Of a stretch of 64,000 nt of DNA, positions 54,094-63,629 are shown in pieces. The stretch's first letter is position 1; each line of letters starts with the position of its first letter. This stretch comes from an uncultured Methanomethylovorans sp. (lineage in GTDB: Archaea; Halobacteriota; Methanosarcinia; Methanosarcinales; Methanosarcinaceae), in the NCBI RefSeq assembly GCF_963678545.1, contig NZ_OY782870.1, forward strand, positions 1,302,001 through 1,366,000, written 5' to 3'. The position numbers and the translations under genes are program-made. The notes under the pieces were generated by a model. It worked only from the letters and a program-made list of their open reading frames with translations. It ran no database searches and was not told the origin of the DNA.

Positions 54094-54690
54094 ATGAAAG
54101 CATCAGTTCTTTTCAGTGGTGGAAAGGACAGTTCTCTGTCGGCTATACTGCTTGAGCCATTCTTTGAAATAGAATTGGTGACCTGTACTTTCGGTGTGCT
54201 CCCAGTGGGCGAGGTGGCCAGAAAGGCGGCTGAAAGACTAGGATTTGTTCATCGAACTCTTGAACTTGACCGACAAGTGCTGGAAGAGGCTTATGGTCTT
54301 CTTATAAGGGATGGATTTCCCAGAAGTGCCATCAATCACATACATCATGCAGCTGTAGAAACACTTGCTTGCGAGAAGAATGTTTCAATTGTTGTTGATG
54401 GGGTGCGCCGGGATGATCGTGTTCCTGTGTTGACTATTGGTCAGTCCCGCAGCGTCGAGGACAGATTAGGGGTAAAATACATGTGCCCGCTGAAAGGATA
54501 CGGTAGATCTGCTGTTGATCTTCTGGTAAGCAGGCATTTGGAGATAAAGGAAGGCCAGAGTTCAGACGTCATAAAAGCAGATTACGAAACAGAGTTGCGT
54601 GAAATCGTACTCCAAAGACATGGTGAACAGATGATAGGGAAGCTTTTTCCTTCTCATGTTCAGTCTCATGTTGTTGGCCGTAAGACGTAA
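54094..54690 (+). CDS. PP-loop (adenine nucleotide alpha-hydrolase-like) ATPase
   Basis: 198 residues. PP-loop FSGGKDSSLSAILL at 7-20; further conserved DGVRRDDRVPVLT and CPLKGYGRSAVDLL. Such enzymes adenylate a substrate, often in tRNA thiolation or diphthamide-like chemistry. It is fixed in this ribosomal cluster in methanogens, suggesting an RNA-modification role. Starts 9 bp after the PDCD5 gene. Confidence 0.88.
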   Translation: MKASVLFSGGKDSSLSAILLEPFFEIELVTCTFGVLPVGEVARKAAERLGFVHRTLELDRQVLEEAYGLLIRDGFPRSAINHIHHAAVETLACEKNVSIVVDGVRRDDRVPVLTIGQSRSVEDRLGVKYMCPLKGYGRSAVDLLVSRHLEIKEGQSSDVIKADYETELREIVLQRHGEQMIGKLFPSHVQSHVVGRKT

Positions 54691-54817
54691 TGTATGCTGT
54701 AAATTGAAAGGTTATTCCAAAAGTACAGAACTAAAGGTTACAGTGTAATGTTAAATATAAAGCCAAACCTTGATATACATCTTATTCGATTTATGATTCC
54801 ATAGATAGGTGAGACAA

Positions 54818-54973
54818 GTGAGCCAGAATACTAAAGGACAAAAAATTAGGCTTGCAAAAGCACACAGACAGAACCACAGGGTTCCAACTTGGGTGATAAT
54901 CAAGACCGCTAGGAAGGTAGTAGGTCACCCCAAGAGAAGAAGCTGGAGAAGAAGCGATCTGGATGCGAAGTAA
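54818..54973 (+). CDS. rpl39e: Ribosomal protein L39e
   Basis: 51 residues beginning with GTG, preceded by [57 protein letters not shown]: the complete, very basic L39e sequence, which lines the peptide exit tunnel. Too short for many gene finders. Leads rpl31e by 13 bp. Confidence 0.96.
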   Translation: MSQNTKGQKIRLAKAHRQNHRVPTWVIIKTARKVVGHPKRRSWRRSDLDAK

Positions 54974-54986
54974 GTAGGTGATGATG

Positions 54987-55254
54987 ATGGCAGAAGATGC
55001 AGTTAAAGAGCAGATATATACAATCCCCCTGCGTTCAATAAAGGAAATTCCTAGGTACAGAAGGGCGGATAAGGCTATGACGCTCATAAGGAATTACCTC
55101 ACAAAAACACATGAAGGTAGAATCCAAGCAGGTAAAGTTGCACACGACCATTAACGAGAAGGTATGGGAAAGAGGTATGCAGAAGCCTCCATCCTTCATA
55201 AGGGTACGTGCTGCAAAGTTTGAGGACGGAGTAGTAGAGGCAGAGCTTGCCTAA
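54987..55254 (+). CDS. rpl31e: Ribosomal protein L31e with a one-base frameshift in the sequence
   Basis: From ATG 54987 (AGGTGA before it): [38 protein letters not shown], then the frame fails and reaches TAA at about 55152. Removing one A from the run of five at 55103-55107 restores [51 protein letters not shown] and TAA at 55252-55254, a complete L31e of 88 residues. The gene is essential in archaea, so an assembly or sequencing error, or slippage during expression, is more likely than true loss. Confidence 0.88.
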
Positions 55255-55295
55255 AACTACTGCTTATTTTATTTCAGAAAGCGAAGTACGTTGAA

Positions 55296-55961
55296 ATGAC
55301 AATCCCTATTTTGGATATAATGGATTCCCCTATTATAGGGGTTTTCGCAACTTGTACGGAAGATTTTGCTTTAGTACCTTGCGGTACAAAAGTGAGTGCG
55401 AAGGACTTGATTGCTAATAATTTGCGCGTTCAGGTATTCGAGGTCATAATGAGCCAGAGCAGTGTGATTGGTTCTATGGTTAGAGCTAATTCCAGTGGGC
55501 TTCTTATCCCTAGAGGCTCTTCCATTGAAGGGCTGAAAGGCATTGATCTTCCAGTTTCCAGTCTTCCGGATAAATTGAATGCAATTGGAAATATTGTTCT
55601 TGCTAATGATTCGACTGCGCTGGTCCATCCAGAGTTGTCTGATCATTCCATCGAGATTATTGCAAAGACTTTGAAAGTGGATGTTCATAGGGGTACTATC
55701 GCAGGTCTGAATACAGTAGGTATGGCCGGGGCAGCAACTAACAAGGGATTACTTGTAAATCCTAAGGCCACTGCAGAAGAGCTGGCATTCCTCGAAAAAA
55801 TATTTGATCTGCCTGTGGATGTAGGTACCACTAATTACGGTACCCCGATGGTAGGCTCAGGCCTGCTGGCGAATTCCAAAGGTTATGTCGCAGGCTCAAA
55901 GACCACTGGTTATGAGCTTGGTAGGATCGAGGGTGCTCTAGGCTTTATTGTACAAGAGTAA
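55296..55961 (+). CDS. eif6: Translation initiation factor aIF6
   Basis: 221 residues. Fivefold pentein repeats: [92 protein letters not shown]. Binds the large ribosomal subunit and prevents early subunit joining. Between rpl31e and rpl18a as in other Euryarchaeota. Weak ribosome site (GAAGTACG). Confidence 0.96.
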   Translation: MTIPILDIMDSPIIGVFATCTEDFALVPCGTKVSAKDLIANNLRVQVFEVIMSQSSVIGSMVRANSSGLLIPRGSSIEGLKGIDLPVSSLPDKLNAIGNIVLANDSTALVHPELSDHSIEIIAKTLKVDVHRGTIAGLNTVGMAGAATNKGLLVNPKATAEELAFLEKIFDLPVDVGTTNYGTPMVGSGLLANSKGYVAGSKTTGYELGRIEGALGFIVQE

Positions 55962-55993
55962 GATAGATTCAAATTATATAATGGGTGATTGAT

Positions 55994-56170
55994 ATGAAGG
56001 ACTTTGTTGTTAAGGGAAAGTTCAAAGCCGGATGTGAATGGGAAAAATTCACCAAGCAGGTTGCTAGCCAGAATGAGAAAAATGCAGAAGATAAAGTATA
56101 TTCTCTTTTTGGTAGCAAGCACGGTATAAAAAGGATGTTTGTAAAAGTCGAAAGCATTGCTGAGGCATGA
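55994..56170 (+). CDS. rpl18a: Ribosomal protein L18Ae (L20a/LX)
   Basis: 58 residues from the ATG at 55994, preceded by GGGTGATT; a GTG three codons earlier is less likely. [55 protein letters not shown] is complete LX. Three bases before prefoldin alpha. Confidence 0.95.
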   Translation: MKDFVVKGKFKAGCEWEKFTKQVASQNEKNAEDKVYSLFGSKHGIKRMFVKVESIAEA

Positions 56171-56173
56171 TCC

Positions 56174-56608
56174 ATGGCAGATATGAATGACGCGGATCCT
56201 CGCAATCTATTGGCGCAGCACCGTGAGTATCAGCGCAGAGCAGAAGCTTTGCACCAGCAGATAAGCATGGTAAGTCTGTCAGCACAGGACTGCCAGAGGG
56301 CCATCGCTACTATTGAGGAGTTGGAACAGGAAAAGGCAGGTGCTCAGACCATGGTCCCTATAGGTTCCGGATCATTCGTTTATGCTAAGCTTGAGATGAT
56401 CGATAAAGTGATAGTCAATGTAGGCGCCGGTATTAGTATCGAGAAATCTTGTCCTGAAGCTAAGGACATTCTTCAAAGGCGTAAGGATGAACTCGATAAG
56501 ATACTTGAGAAAATGAATACTTCATTGGCACAGCTGGCTCATGGTATGCAGGCCATAGAAGCTCAGGTGACTGCATTGCAACAGGGTGCACAGCCAAGCA
56601 TCCAGTAA
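56174..56608 (+). CDS. pfdA: Prefoldin subunit alpha
   Basis: 144 residues. Two helices forming coiled coil (about 8-55 and 95-135) flank a beta hairpin with VPIGSGSFVYAKLEMIDKVI and VNVGAGISIEKS. Assembles with beta prefoldin to deliver unfolded proteins to the thermosome. Confidence 0.95.
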   Translation: MADMNDADPRNLLAQHREYQRRAEALHQQISMVSLSAQDCQRAIATIEELEQEKAGAQTMVPIGSGSFVYAKLEMIDKVIVNVGAGISIEKSCPEAKDILQRRKDELDKILEKMNTSLAQLAHGMQAIEAQVTALQQGAQPSIQ

Positions 56609-56638
56609 TCTTTTTTTTATTTCCGCAGAGTTGGTCGT

Positions 56639-57781
56639 GTGTTCAATAAACTGAAGGAAAAGCTCAGCGGCTTTACAAAAAGCCTTGGCAGACAGATCGA
56701 AGAAAAATCTGTTCCTCTGGAGTCTCCGCAGGAACAAGTAGATGATGTTCCTCTTATATCCTCTTCTGAGGCAGAGCAGCAACCTTTGGTTGATACTACG
56801 ACTCTAGCTAAAAACGATATGATCGAAACTCAGGATGCTATAGTTTCTGATATTCAGTCTGATTTTAAAGCTTCAACACCACAGGAGCAAAAAAAGTTCG
56901 GTTTTGTAAGCAAGGCAAAGGCGCTGGTTTTCGAGCGCGAGTTCATTCTGGACGAAAAAGATCTGGAAGAGCCTTTGTGGGAACTGCAGATAGCCTTGCT
57001 TGAGAGCGATATTGCTCTTACTGTTGCGGAGGCTATAACAGAGGCGGTTAAATCGGAACTTGTAGGTTCCCGTAAAAAGATTGGCAAGGATACTACTAAC
57101 ATTGTAGAGCAGGCTTTACGCAATGCTTTGTACAATGTGATGAGTGCCAATGTTTTTGATCTTGATGATTATGTTAAAAATGCCAAGAAGCCTGTGCACA
57201 TAGTTTTTGTCGGTATCAATGGCACTGGAAAGACTACTAGTATTGCTAAAACTGCGAAGCGTTTCAAAGATATGGGATATTCTGTAGTTCTTGCAGCAGG
57301 CGACACTTTCAGGGCAGGTGCTATTGATCAGTTGCAGATACATGCTGATAGGGTCGGTGTAAAGGTTATCCGGCATCAAGAAGGCGGTGATCCCGCAGCA
57401 GTTGTCTACGATGCCATACAATATGCTAAGGCTCACAAGGCTGACATAGTGCTTTCAGACACTGCAGGCCGTATGCACACAAACCTCAATCTCATGGAAC
57501 AGCTCAAGAAGGTCTGCAGAGTAAGTGCACCTGATCTTATTATTTTCGTAGATGAGGCTGTAGCAGGCAACGATGCCGTAGAGCGGGCAGCGCAGTTCAA
57601 TGAAACTGTACCCATAAACGGTTCCATCTTAACTAAAACAGATGCAGATGCCAAAGGTGGCGCTGCAATTTCCATTGCATATATAACCGGTAAACCCATA
57701 CTCTTCTTAGGCCTGGGTCAGGGTTATGATGACCTTAAGAAATTTGATCCCAAGTGGTTTGTAGATCAGATCTTTGACTGA
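56639..57781 (+). CDS. ftsY: Signal recognition particle receptor FtsY
   Basis: 380 residues starting with GTG. Acidic, Gln/Glu/Ser-rich A region at about 20-85, N domain helices at 90-180, G domain with GINGTGKTTSIAKTA (G1), DTFRAGAIDQL (G2), SDTAGRMHTNLNL (G3), TKTDADAKGG (G4) and FLGLGQGYDDL at the end. Docks the SRP-ribosome complex to the membrane. Ends the ribosomal cluster; convergent with trpA. Confidence 0.97.
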   Translation: MFNKLKEKLSGFTKSLGRQIEEKSVPLESPQEQVDDVPLISSSEAEQQPLVDTTTLAKNDMIETQDAIVSDIQSDFKASTPQEQKKFGFVSKAKALVFEREFILDEKDLEEPLWELQIALLESDIALTVAEAITEAVKSELVGSRKKIGKDTTNIVEQALRNALYNVMSANVFDLDDYVKNAKKPVHIVFVGINGTGKTTSIAKTAKRFKDMGYSVVLAAGDTFRAGAIDQLQIHADRVGVKVIRHQEGGDPAAVVYDAIQYAKAHKADIVLSDTAGRMHTNLNLMEQLKKVCRVSAPDLIIFVDEAVAGNDAVERAAQFNETVPINGSILTKTDADAKGGAAISIAYITGKPILFLGLGQGYDDLKKFDPKWFVDQIFD

Positions 57782-57809
57782 TCATATAAGAAAATATTGT
57801 GCAGTACCT

Positions 57810-58586
57810 CTATGTACTGCATCCAGCCTTCAGTTCGCGGGCTAATTGTTCTAATTGTTCTTCCACGTTATTCAGAGAAGCTATTATATTCACAAAGGCT
57901 GAACCTACTATTACGGCATCAGCACCGGCTTCTATGACCTCTGCAGCCTGCTTGCCATTGGAAATGCCAAATCCCACTGCTCTGGGAAGTGTTGTGTTCA
58001 CTCTTTCCAGGATCTCTTTTGTAGACTTTGCCACATCAGCGCGGGTTCCAGTAACTCCCAAGCGGGATACTATATATATAAAGCCTGAACCTTTACTGAA
58101 TATTTTTTTCATCCTGTCATTGTCTGTCACAGGAGTTACCATGAATACCATGTCAACTCCGTGTGTTTTACAGGCTTTGACGATATCATCGGCTTCCTCT
58201 ATGGGAAGGTCAGGCACTATTATACCTGTGATACCCGATGCAGCGCAGTCTTTAACGAACTTTTCGACACCTCTCCTGAAGATAAGGTTATAGTATGTCA
58301 TGCATACCAGTGGTACCTGCTCTTTAATGGATGCTGCAAGCTCAAAATATATATCGGAGTTCATACCAGCTTCCAGGGCCCTGTCAGATGCAGCCTGGAT
58401 AGTAGGGCCATCTGCCACAGGGTCTGAGAAAGGCAGACCCAGTTCTACAATGTCGGCTCCGCCCTTTACAAGAGCATGCACATATTCTCTTGTTTCATCT
58501 GCACTGGGGTCGCCTGCGCATACATAGGCAATGAGGGCTTTTTCATTCTTTGCTTTCAGTTCCTTTAATTTTTCTGCTATCCTCAT
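57810..58586 (-). CDS. trpA: Tryptophan synthase alpha chain
   Basis: 258 residues from the ATG at 58586, which overlaps the trpB stop (ATGA) and has GAGGAG upstream. TIM barrel with catalytic Glu in [20 protein letters not shown] and Asp in [29 protein letters not shown] binds phosphate. Cleaves indole-3-glycerol phosphate to indole for TrpB. Last gene of the trpC-pspC-trpB-trpA unit. Confidence 0.96.
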   Translation of the reverse strand: MRIAEKLKELKAKNEKALIAYVCAGDPSADETREYVHALVKGGADIVELGLPFSDPVADGPTIQAASDRALEAGMNSDIYFELAASIKEQVPLVCMTYYNLIFRRGVEKFVKDCAASGITGIIVPDLPIEEADDIVKACKTHGVDMVFMVTPVTDNDRMKKIFSKGSGFIYIVSRLGVTGTRADVAKSTKEILERVNTTLPRAVGFGISNGKQAAEVIEAGADAVIVGSAFVNIIASLNNVEEQLEQLARELKAGCST

Positions 58587-59782
58587 AATTTCTCCTCGCA
58601 AGCACCTGCTTTTAATTTCAATACAGTCTCAAGGTCTTTATCTCCCCTTCCTGAAAGGCTCACCACTACTAGATCACCAAGCTCACCGGTATCTGCCATC
58701 TTCTTAATGTATGCTAGTGCATGGGATGACTCCAATGCCGGAATTATGCCCTCTAGCCTGCACAATTCATGGAATGCATCCAGAGCCTCCTGATCATTGA
58801 CACTTCCTGGTTTGATCCTGCCTGTCTCCGCCAGGTAGGCAAGTTCAGGTCCGACACCTGAGTAATCCAGACCAGCAGAAACAGAAGTTGATTCCAGGAT
58901 CTGTCCATACTTGTCCTGCAGGATAAGCGTTCTTGCACCCTGCAATATTCCTTCTTCGCCTGCACCCAGAGAAGCAGAATGCATTGCAGTTTTTCCCTGT
59001 ACCTGCATGCCACAGCCCCCCGCTTCCACCGGGAAAAGTTTTACATCGGTATCTGCGATGAAAGGATAGAATATACCCATTGCATTGCTTCCCCCTCCTG
59101 CACAGGCAACAATAGAGTCAGGAAGCCTTCCCTCCTTTTCCATGATTTGTTGTTTAACTTCAGTGCCGATCACGCTCTGGAAATCCCTCACTATCATAGG
59201 ATAGGGGTGTGGTCCCACCACGGAGCCGATAAGATAATGGGTACTTTCCACATTGGTCACCCAATCCCTTAGAGCTTCATTTATAGCATCTTTGAGGGTC
59301 ATGGAACCAGATCTTACAGGGTGCACCTTCGTGCCCATAAGTTCCATGCGATACACGTTCATTTTTTGTCTTTCAACATCCTTAGCACCCATGTACACAA
59401 CAGTCTCAAATCCAAGGTTAGCTCCGGCCATAGCAGTCGCAGTGCCATGCTGTCCGGCTCCGGTCTCGGCAATAATTCTCTTTTTGCCCATATACTTTGC
59501 AAGCAGTGCCTGTCCTATAGTGTTGTTTAATTTGTGTGCACCACCATGCACCAGGTCCTCACGTTTGAGATATATCTTTGTACCATATTTCTTGCTCAAG
59601 TTCCTTGCATGATACAGAGGTGTACTACGTCCGGCGAACTCTGTTAGATAATAGTTTAGTTCCCGGAGGAATTCAGGATCTTCTTTGTAGCGTTCGTATT
59701 CTTCTTCCAGTTCTTTCAAGGCTGGCATCAGCACTTCGGGCACAAACTGGCCACCGAACCTCCCATAAGTAGGTTTTTGCAT
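58583..59782 (-). CDS. trpB: Tryptophan synthase beta chain
   Basis: 399 residues, TrpB1 type. N-terminal [23 protein letters not shown] lysine in [46 protein letters not shown] and [10 protein letters not shown]. Joins indole and serine. Coupled to trpA by an ATGA overlap. Confidence 0.97.
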   Translation of the reverse strand: MQKPTYGRFGGQFVPEVLMPALKELEEEYERYKEDPEFLRELNYYLTEFAGRSTPLYHARNLSKKYGTKIYLKREDLVHGGAHKLNNTIGQALLAKYMGKKRIIAETGAGQHGTATAMAGANLGFETVVYMGAKDVERQKMNVYRMELMGTKVHPVRSGSMTLKDAINEALRDWVTNVESTHYLIGSVVGPHPYPMIVRDFQSVIGTEVKQQIMEKEGRLPDSIVACAGGGSNAMGIFYPFIADTDVKLFPVEAGGCGMQVQGKTAMHSASLGAGEEGILQGARTLILQDKYGQILESTSVSAGLDYSGVGPELAYLAETGRIKPGSVNDQEALDAFHELCRLEGIIPALESSHALAYIKKMADTGELGDLVVVSLSGRGDKDLETVLKLKAGACEEKL

Positions 59783-59847
59783 AGTTTACACTCCAGCTAT
59801 CCATATTGATTTTATTTAGTCATCTATCGTTTTTAATTATCTGTACT

Positions 59848-60033
59848 TTAATATTCTTCAGGAATTACCAACCAGGCAATAAAATATGCCGGGATGCCTC
59901 CGCCACCTAGGAATATAAGAAATATCCACAGGAGTCTTACTAAAGTTGGATCTATATTCAGGTATGTTCCGATCCCTCCACATACTCCTGCAATGATTCT
60001 TTCATTTTTGGACCTGCAAAGTTTTTTGTACAT
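59848..60033 (-). CDS. PspC-domain membrane protein overlapping trpC
   Basis: 61 residues. PspC signature: CRSKNERIIAGVCGGIGTYL, NIDPTLVRLLWIFLIFLGGG, then a membrane helix ending IAWLVIPEEY. GGAG 8 bases before the ATG at 60033. It overlaps the last 76 bases of the trpC frame. PspC proteins respond to or signal envelope stress; why one sits inside a trp operon is unclear. Confidence 0.85.
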   Translation of the reverse strand: MYKKLCRSKNERIIAGVCGGIGTYLNIDPTLVRLLWIFLIFLGGGGIPAYFIAWLVIPEEY

Positions 60034-60821
60034 TTAGTGGTCTCCACTAGCTCCTTGGTTTTATGGTATATATCATCGCTTTTAATTATAGCGGTCCCTA
60101 TAAGGAGAGCATCGGCCCCTGCTTCTATTGCAGCCCTTGCATCCGCACATGAATGCATTCCGCTTTCACTGATTATTATATGGCAAGTGCCATGTTCTAT
60201 ATCGTATTTTCTTACAAGTGGTGCAAGCAATTTGGTGTTGTTTAGATTCACTTCCATTGTCTGGAAATTCCTGTTATTGATACCAATTAGTTTAGCATTT
60301 GTTGCAAGTGCCATGAACAGTTCTTCTTTGGTTTGTGTTTCTACGAGTGGTTCTATTTCATTTGAAATAGCAAGGTCCACAAAATATCCGAGTCTGTCTC
60401 CAAGTACGCCGGTTATCAGCAATATGATGTCGCAGGCAATTTCATTCAGTTGTCTTTCATCAATGATGAAATCCTTCCTCAGCACTGGCAGGCTCACGTT
60501 TTCACGAACCTTTTCTAGATTTTCGAGTGATCCATTGAAGAACTTAGGCTCAGTAAGTACTGAAATAGCAACAGCACCTGCTTTTTCCATTTGTGTTGCT
60601 ATAGTGACTGCCTTTTCCGGCAGGATTTCCATATACTTATGTGAAGGTGATCCAGGCTTCACTTCTGCTATAATGGGAATATATCCTTTGGTTTGTTTTT
60701 CCCTGATAGCTGCTACTACATCTCTTTTGTTGTAATTTCTTCTTTCATAGCTGCTAGGACTCTTTATGGTCACTACTCTTTTAGATGTTTCATCAAGGAT
60801 TTCTTTAATGACTTCGTGCAT
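59958..60821 (-). CDS. trpC: Indole-3-glycerol phosphate synthase
   Basis: 287 residues to the first stop. TIM barrel: PIIAEVKPGSPSHKY (catalytic Lys), LTEPKFFNGSLENLEKVREN, LPVLRKDFIIDERQL, IGINNRNFQTMEVNL, ISESGMHSCADARAAIEAGA, DALLIGTAII. Family proteins end about residue 260 (KELVE), but here 26 more residues run into the pspC gene. A lost stop or small frameshift near 60035-60045 would explain it. First gene of the trp unit; trpD, E, F and G are not in the window. Confidence 0.93.
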   Translation of the reverse strand: MHEVIKEILDETSKRVVTIKSPSSYERRNYNKRDVVAAIREKQTKGYIPIIAEVKPGSPSHKYMEILPEKAVTIATQMEKAGAVAISVLTEPKFFNGSLENLEKVRENVSLPVLRKDFIIDERQLNEIACDIILLITGVLGDRLGYFVDLAISNEIEPLVETQTKEELFMALATNAKLIGINNRNFQTMEVNLNNTKLLAPLVRKYDIEHGTCHIIISESGMHSCADARAAIEAGADALLIGTAIIKSDDIYHKTKELVETTKCTKNFAGPKMKESLQEYVEGSEHT

Positions 60822-61121
60822 TATATCTCTCTATTGTACATCAATGTCTAAATATGTGCATAGGATTCCTCCTACTTAAAGATTTTGCCACCGGATATCA
60901 ATTAAGTCTCATATATTGATTTTGTTTCTTTCTCCAACAGATTTCTTTATTAATTCTTGTATTTTGTATTTCTTCATTTTTTCATAAAATACCATTCAGT
61001 AGAATTTCTAAAAGACAAACTCGGATAGTTTAATGTTTGAGATTTGCAACCACATCTTTTTTATATCTATAATATTAATATAATATCATCCTTATATTTA
61101 GATCTTAAAAGGAGAATACAC
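60822..61121 (+). promoter_or_regulatory. Intergenic promoter region between trpC and the archaellin genes
   Basis: 300 bp without a gene, very AT-rich. TATA candidates ATATCTATAATATT (about 61061-61074) and CTTATATTTAG (about 61091-61101) precede AAAGGAGAATACAC, the archaellin ribosome site. No hairpin of note. Confidence 0.4.
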
Positions 61122-61937
61122 ATGAAAGCGAACCGAAGAAAAACAATATTTAGGAACACCGATGCCCAGGTGGGTATAGGTACCTTGATCATTTTCATAG
61201 CTATGGTACTTGTTGCAGCGGTGGCTGCAGCTGTACTGATCCAGACGTCAGGTACACTTCAGCAGAAAGCTCAGTCTACAGGTAAGCAGGCCACTCAGGA
61301 AGTTTCATCTAACCTGATGGTCAAGAGCATTGAAGGTGTACGTGCAAAGAACAGTGCCACAGCTATGTCTGCAACCATCGATCTACTTAAACTGAAAGTT
61401 GCACTGAACGTAGGTAGTTCTCCTGTGGACGTTAACCAAGTGGTAGTTTCCATTACTGACGGGACCACTGCTAATAACCTTGTATATGCAGGCAACGCTA
61501 AGTCCTATGCATCAACAGGTGCATCTAACGGTGCAATGGGAAGTTTCAGTGCTACTGATGCTGCTGCAAATCTAGGGAAATTGCTGGTTGCCAATACTAC
61601 CATCTCTGGCAGTGATATAGATAATAGTAACCACTATTTCACTGTGGATAGAGTTCGTGATGAGGATTCTTCATTCTCCCAGGGCAACCCTGTAATGAAC
61701 ACTGGTGACATGATTCTCATGTACATTGCTACAACATCTCCTAGTGCAGAGCTTGCAGGTTATTCTGATGTAGGTATTACCGATACTAGTGACGGTCTCA
61801 TATCTTCAGGCCTTAACCTTGTGCCAAGGACTGTGGTAAACATTATACTTACTCCTGAATCAGGTGTATCCACAAACGCTGACTTCGTGACTCCATCCTC
61901 ATATGGTGTGAAAGAGACTGTCCAGCTCTATCCATGA
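61122..61937 (+). CDS. flaB1: Archaellin (FlaB) 1
   Basis: 271 residues from the ATG at 61122 (AAGGAG 9 bases before); the frame is open further up without a start site. Class III signal peptide [15 protein letters not shown], then the hydrophobic polymerisation helix [20 protein letters not shown]. By alignment with other archaellins the cut is before QVGIG, with Ala instead of Gly at -1. The outer beta domain carries an NTT sequon. Filament protein of the archaellum; secretion and motor genes are not in the window. Confidence 0.95.
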   Translation: MKANRRKTIFRNTDAQVGIGTLIIFIAMVLVAAVAAAVLIQTSGTLQQKAQSTGKQATQEVSSNLMVKSIEGVRAKNSATAMSATIDLLKLKVALNVGSSPVDVNQVVVSITDGTTANNLVYAGNAKSYASTGASNGAMGSFSATDAAANLGKLLVANTTISGSDIDNSNHYFTVDRVRDEDSSFSQGNPVMNTGDMILMYIATTSPSAELAGYSDVGITDTSDGLISSGLNLVPRTVVNIILTPESGVSTNADFVTPSSYGVKETVQLYP

Positions 61938-61957
61938 AACTCTTTTTGAGTTTCATG
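61933..61957 (+). terminator. Perfect stem-loop immediately after flaB1
   Basis: CATGAAACTC-TTTTT-GAGTTTCATG, 10-bp perfect stem with a 5-base loop, overlapping the flaB1 stop codon. May attenuate transcription into flaB2 or protect the flaB1 3' end. Confidence 0.6.
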
Positions 61958-61976
61958 ATATATTGGAGGCAATCTT

Positions 61977-62762
61977 ATGAAAGCTAATAGAAAGAACAAT
62001 TTCTATGGAGACAATAAAGCCCAGGTGGGTATAGGTACCTTAATTATCTTCATAGCTATGGTACTTGTGGCAGCAGTAGCTGCGGCTGTGCTCATTCAGA
62101 CCTCCGGCACGCTTCAACAGAAAGCTCAATCCACAGGTAAGCAGGCAACTCAGGAAGTTTCGTCCAACTTGATGATCAAGAGCATTGAGGGTGTAAGGGC
62201 TAAAGATTCAGCAACATCGATGGCTGGTGACATTTCCTTGCTCAAGCTAAAGGTAGGTCTCAATGTTGGCAGCTCTGCAGTAGATGTCAATCAGGTTGTC
62301 ATTTCCATTACTGATGGTACTACCACTAATAACCTGATCTATGCCAGCAATGACAAAACCTATGGAAATGCCATGTCCAATTTCTCTACTTCTGCATCAG
62401 CAGCCACAAACTTGCTTTATCTACTGAATCAAACTCAATCCAGCCCGGGTGTGAATGCTAAATATTATTTCACTGTCGATAAGATTCGTGATGAAGATGG
62501 CTCTTTCAGTCAGGGAAAGCCAGTAATGAACACGGGTGATCTGGCAACTTTCTATGTTTCAACTGTATCAGGTGGTGCTACGAGTTATGATTATATCGGC
62601 ACTACTTCAGTAGATGGAACACAGAAAGATTCAGGACTGGATATAGGTCCCCGAACTGCAGTGGATATAGTGATCACTCCTGAATCAGGTGCAACTACAA
62701 TAGCTAATTTCGTAACCCCTTCTTCATACGGGACCAAAGAAACAGTTATTCTGTATCCATAA
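61977..62762 (+). CDS. flaB2: Archaellin (FlaB) 2
   Basis: 261 residues; TTGGAGG before the ATG. Signal peptide MKANRKNNFYGDNKA, then [20 protein letters not shown] identical to flaB1. The first 75 residues are nearly identical among the three; the surface domain differs (AMSNFSTSASAATNLLYLLN, SGGATSYDYIGTTSVDGTQK). Middle gene of the tandem, 39 bp after flaB1. Confidence 0.95.
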   Translation: MKANRKNNFYGDNKAQVGIGTLIIFIAMVLVAAVAAAVLIQTSGTLQQKAQSTGKQATQEVSSNLMIKSIEGVRAKDSATSMAGDISLLKLKVGLNVGSSAVDVNQVVISITDGTTTNNLIYASNDKTYGNAMSNFSTSASAATNLLYLLNQTQSSPGVNAKYYFTVDKIRDEDGSFSQGKPVMNTGDLATFYVSTVSGGATSYDYIGTTSVDGTQKDSGLDIGPRTAVDIVITPESGATTIANFVTPSSYGTKETVILYP

Positions 62763-62782
62763 GGCGAGTCTTCACCTTATGG
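62757..62782 (+). terminator. Stem-loop immediately after flaB2
   Basis: CCATAAGG at 62757-62764 pairs with CCTTATGG at 62775-62782; the loop CGAGTCTTCA can extend the stem past one mismatch. It overlaps the flaB2 stop codon, as after flaB1. Confidence 0.5.
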
Positions 62783-62808
62783 TATTTCAAAAACTAAGAG
62801 GATCTTAT

Positions 62809-63612
62809 ATGAAAGCTAATAAAATGGTTTCAATACAAAGAGATACTAGTGCCCAGGTGGGTATAGGTACCTTAATTATCTTCATTGCAATGGTACTTGT
62901 TGCTGCTGTAGCAGCAGCTGTGCTTATTCAGACTTCGGGTACCTTGCAGCAGAAAGCCCAGTCTACAGGTAAACAAGCCACACAGGAAGTATCTTCAAAC
63001 CTTCAGGTCAAGAGCATTGAAGGTGTGCGTGCTAAAGACAATGATGTGACTTTGTCTTCAACGATCGATATGCTCAAGCTTAAGATAAGTCTTAATGTCG
63101 GTAGCTCTCCTGTAGATGTCAATCAGGTGGTAGTTTCCATCACTGACGGTACTACTGCCAATAACCTTGTTTACGCAGGCAACGTGAAATCCTATGCGTC
63201 ATCCGGTTCATCTAATGGTAATATGACACCTTTCACCGATACTGCCGCTGCTAACCTCCAGGAACTTCTAACAGGTACGACAACAATAGGTAGTGCATTC
63301 AATAACGCGGACCATTATTTCGTTGCAGACAAGATTCGTGATGAAGATGGTTCATTCTCCCAGGGTAATCCTGTGCTGAACACTGGTGATATGATCACAA
63401 TGTACATTGCCACTACATCTAGTACTGCTACTGGATATGATCTCGTAGCTACGACTGATACGAGTTCCGGGCTTAAGGCTTCAGGCCTTAACCTTGTGCC
63501 AAGGACTGTGGTGAGCATCATCCTTACTCCTGAATCAGGAGCTGTCACGTCGTCAGACTTTATCACTCCTTCTTCATATGGTGTGAAGGAAACTGTGCAA
63601 CTATATCCATAA
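62809..63612 (+). CDS. flaB3: Archaellin (FlaB) 3
   Basis: 267 residues from the ATG at 62809 (AGAGGATC before it). Signal peptide MKANKMVSIQRDTSA, then [20 protein letters not shown]. Closer to flaB1 than to flaB2 in the C-terminal half ([38 protein letters not shown]). Last archaellin gene; no archaellum motor genes follow within 390 bp. Confidence 0.95.
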   Translation: MKANKMVSIQRDTSAQVGIGTLIIFIAMVLVAAVAAAVLIQTSGTLQQKAQSTGKQATQEVSSNLQVKSIEGVRAKDNDVTLSSTIDMLKLKISLNVGSSPVDVNQVVVSITDGTTANNLVYAGNVKSYASSGSSNGNMTPFTDTAAANLQELLTGTTTIGSAFNNADHYFVADKIRDEDGSFSQGNPVLNTGDMITMYIATTSSTATGYDLVATTDTSSGLKASGLNLVPRTVVSIILTPESGAVTSSDFITPSSYGVKETVQLYP

Positions 63613-63629
63613 GGTGATCTAATCACCTT
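63611..63629 (+). terminator. Stem-loop and T run after flaB3
   Basis: AAGGTGAT-CTA-ATCACCTT, perfect 8-bp stem and 3-base loop overlapping the stop codon, followed by TTTCTTTTATTTTT. The strongest terminator of the three archaellin hairpins. Confidence 0.65.

Noticed and set aside
60349..60368. CTATTTCA-TT-TGAAATAG palindrome resembling the island operator
   Set aside because: It lies inside the trpC coding region and its spacer is 2 bases rather than the 6 kept in the operator sites; probably chance.
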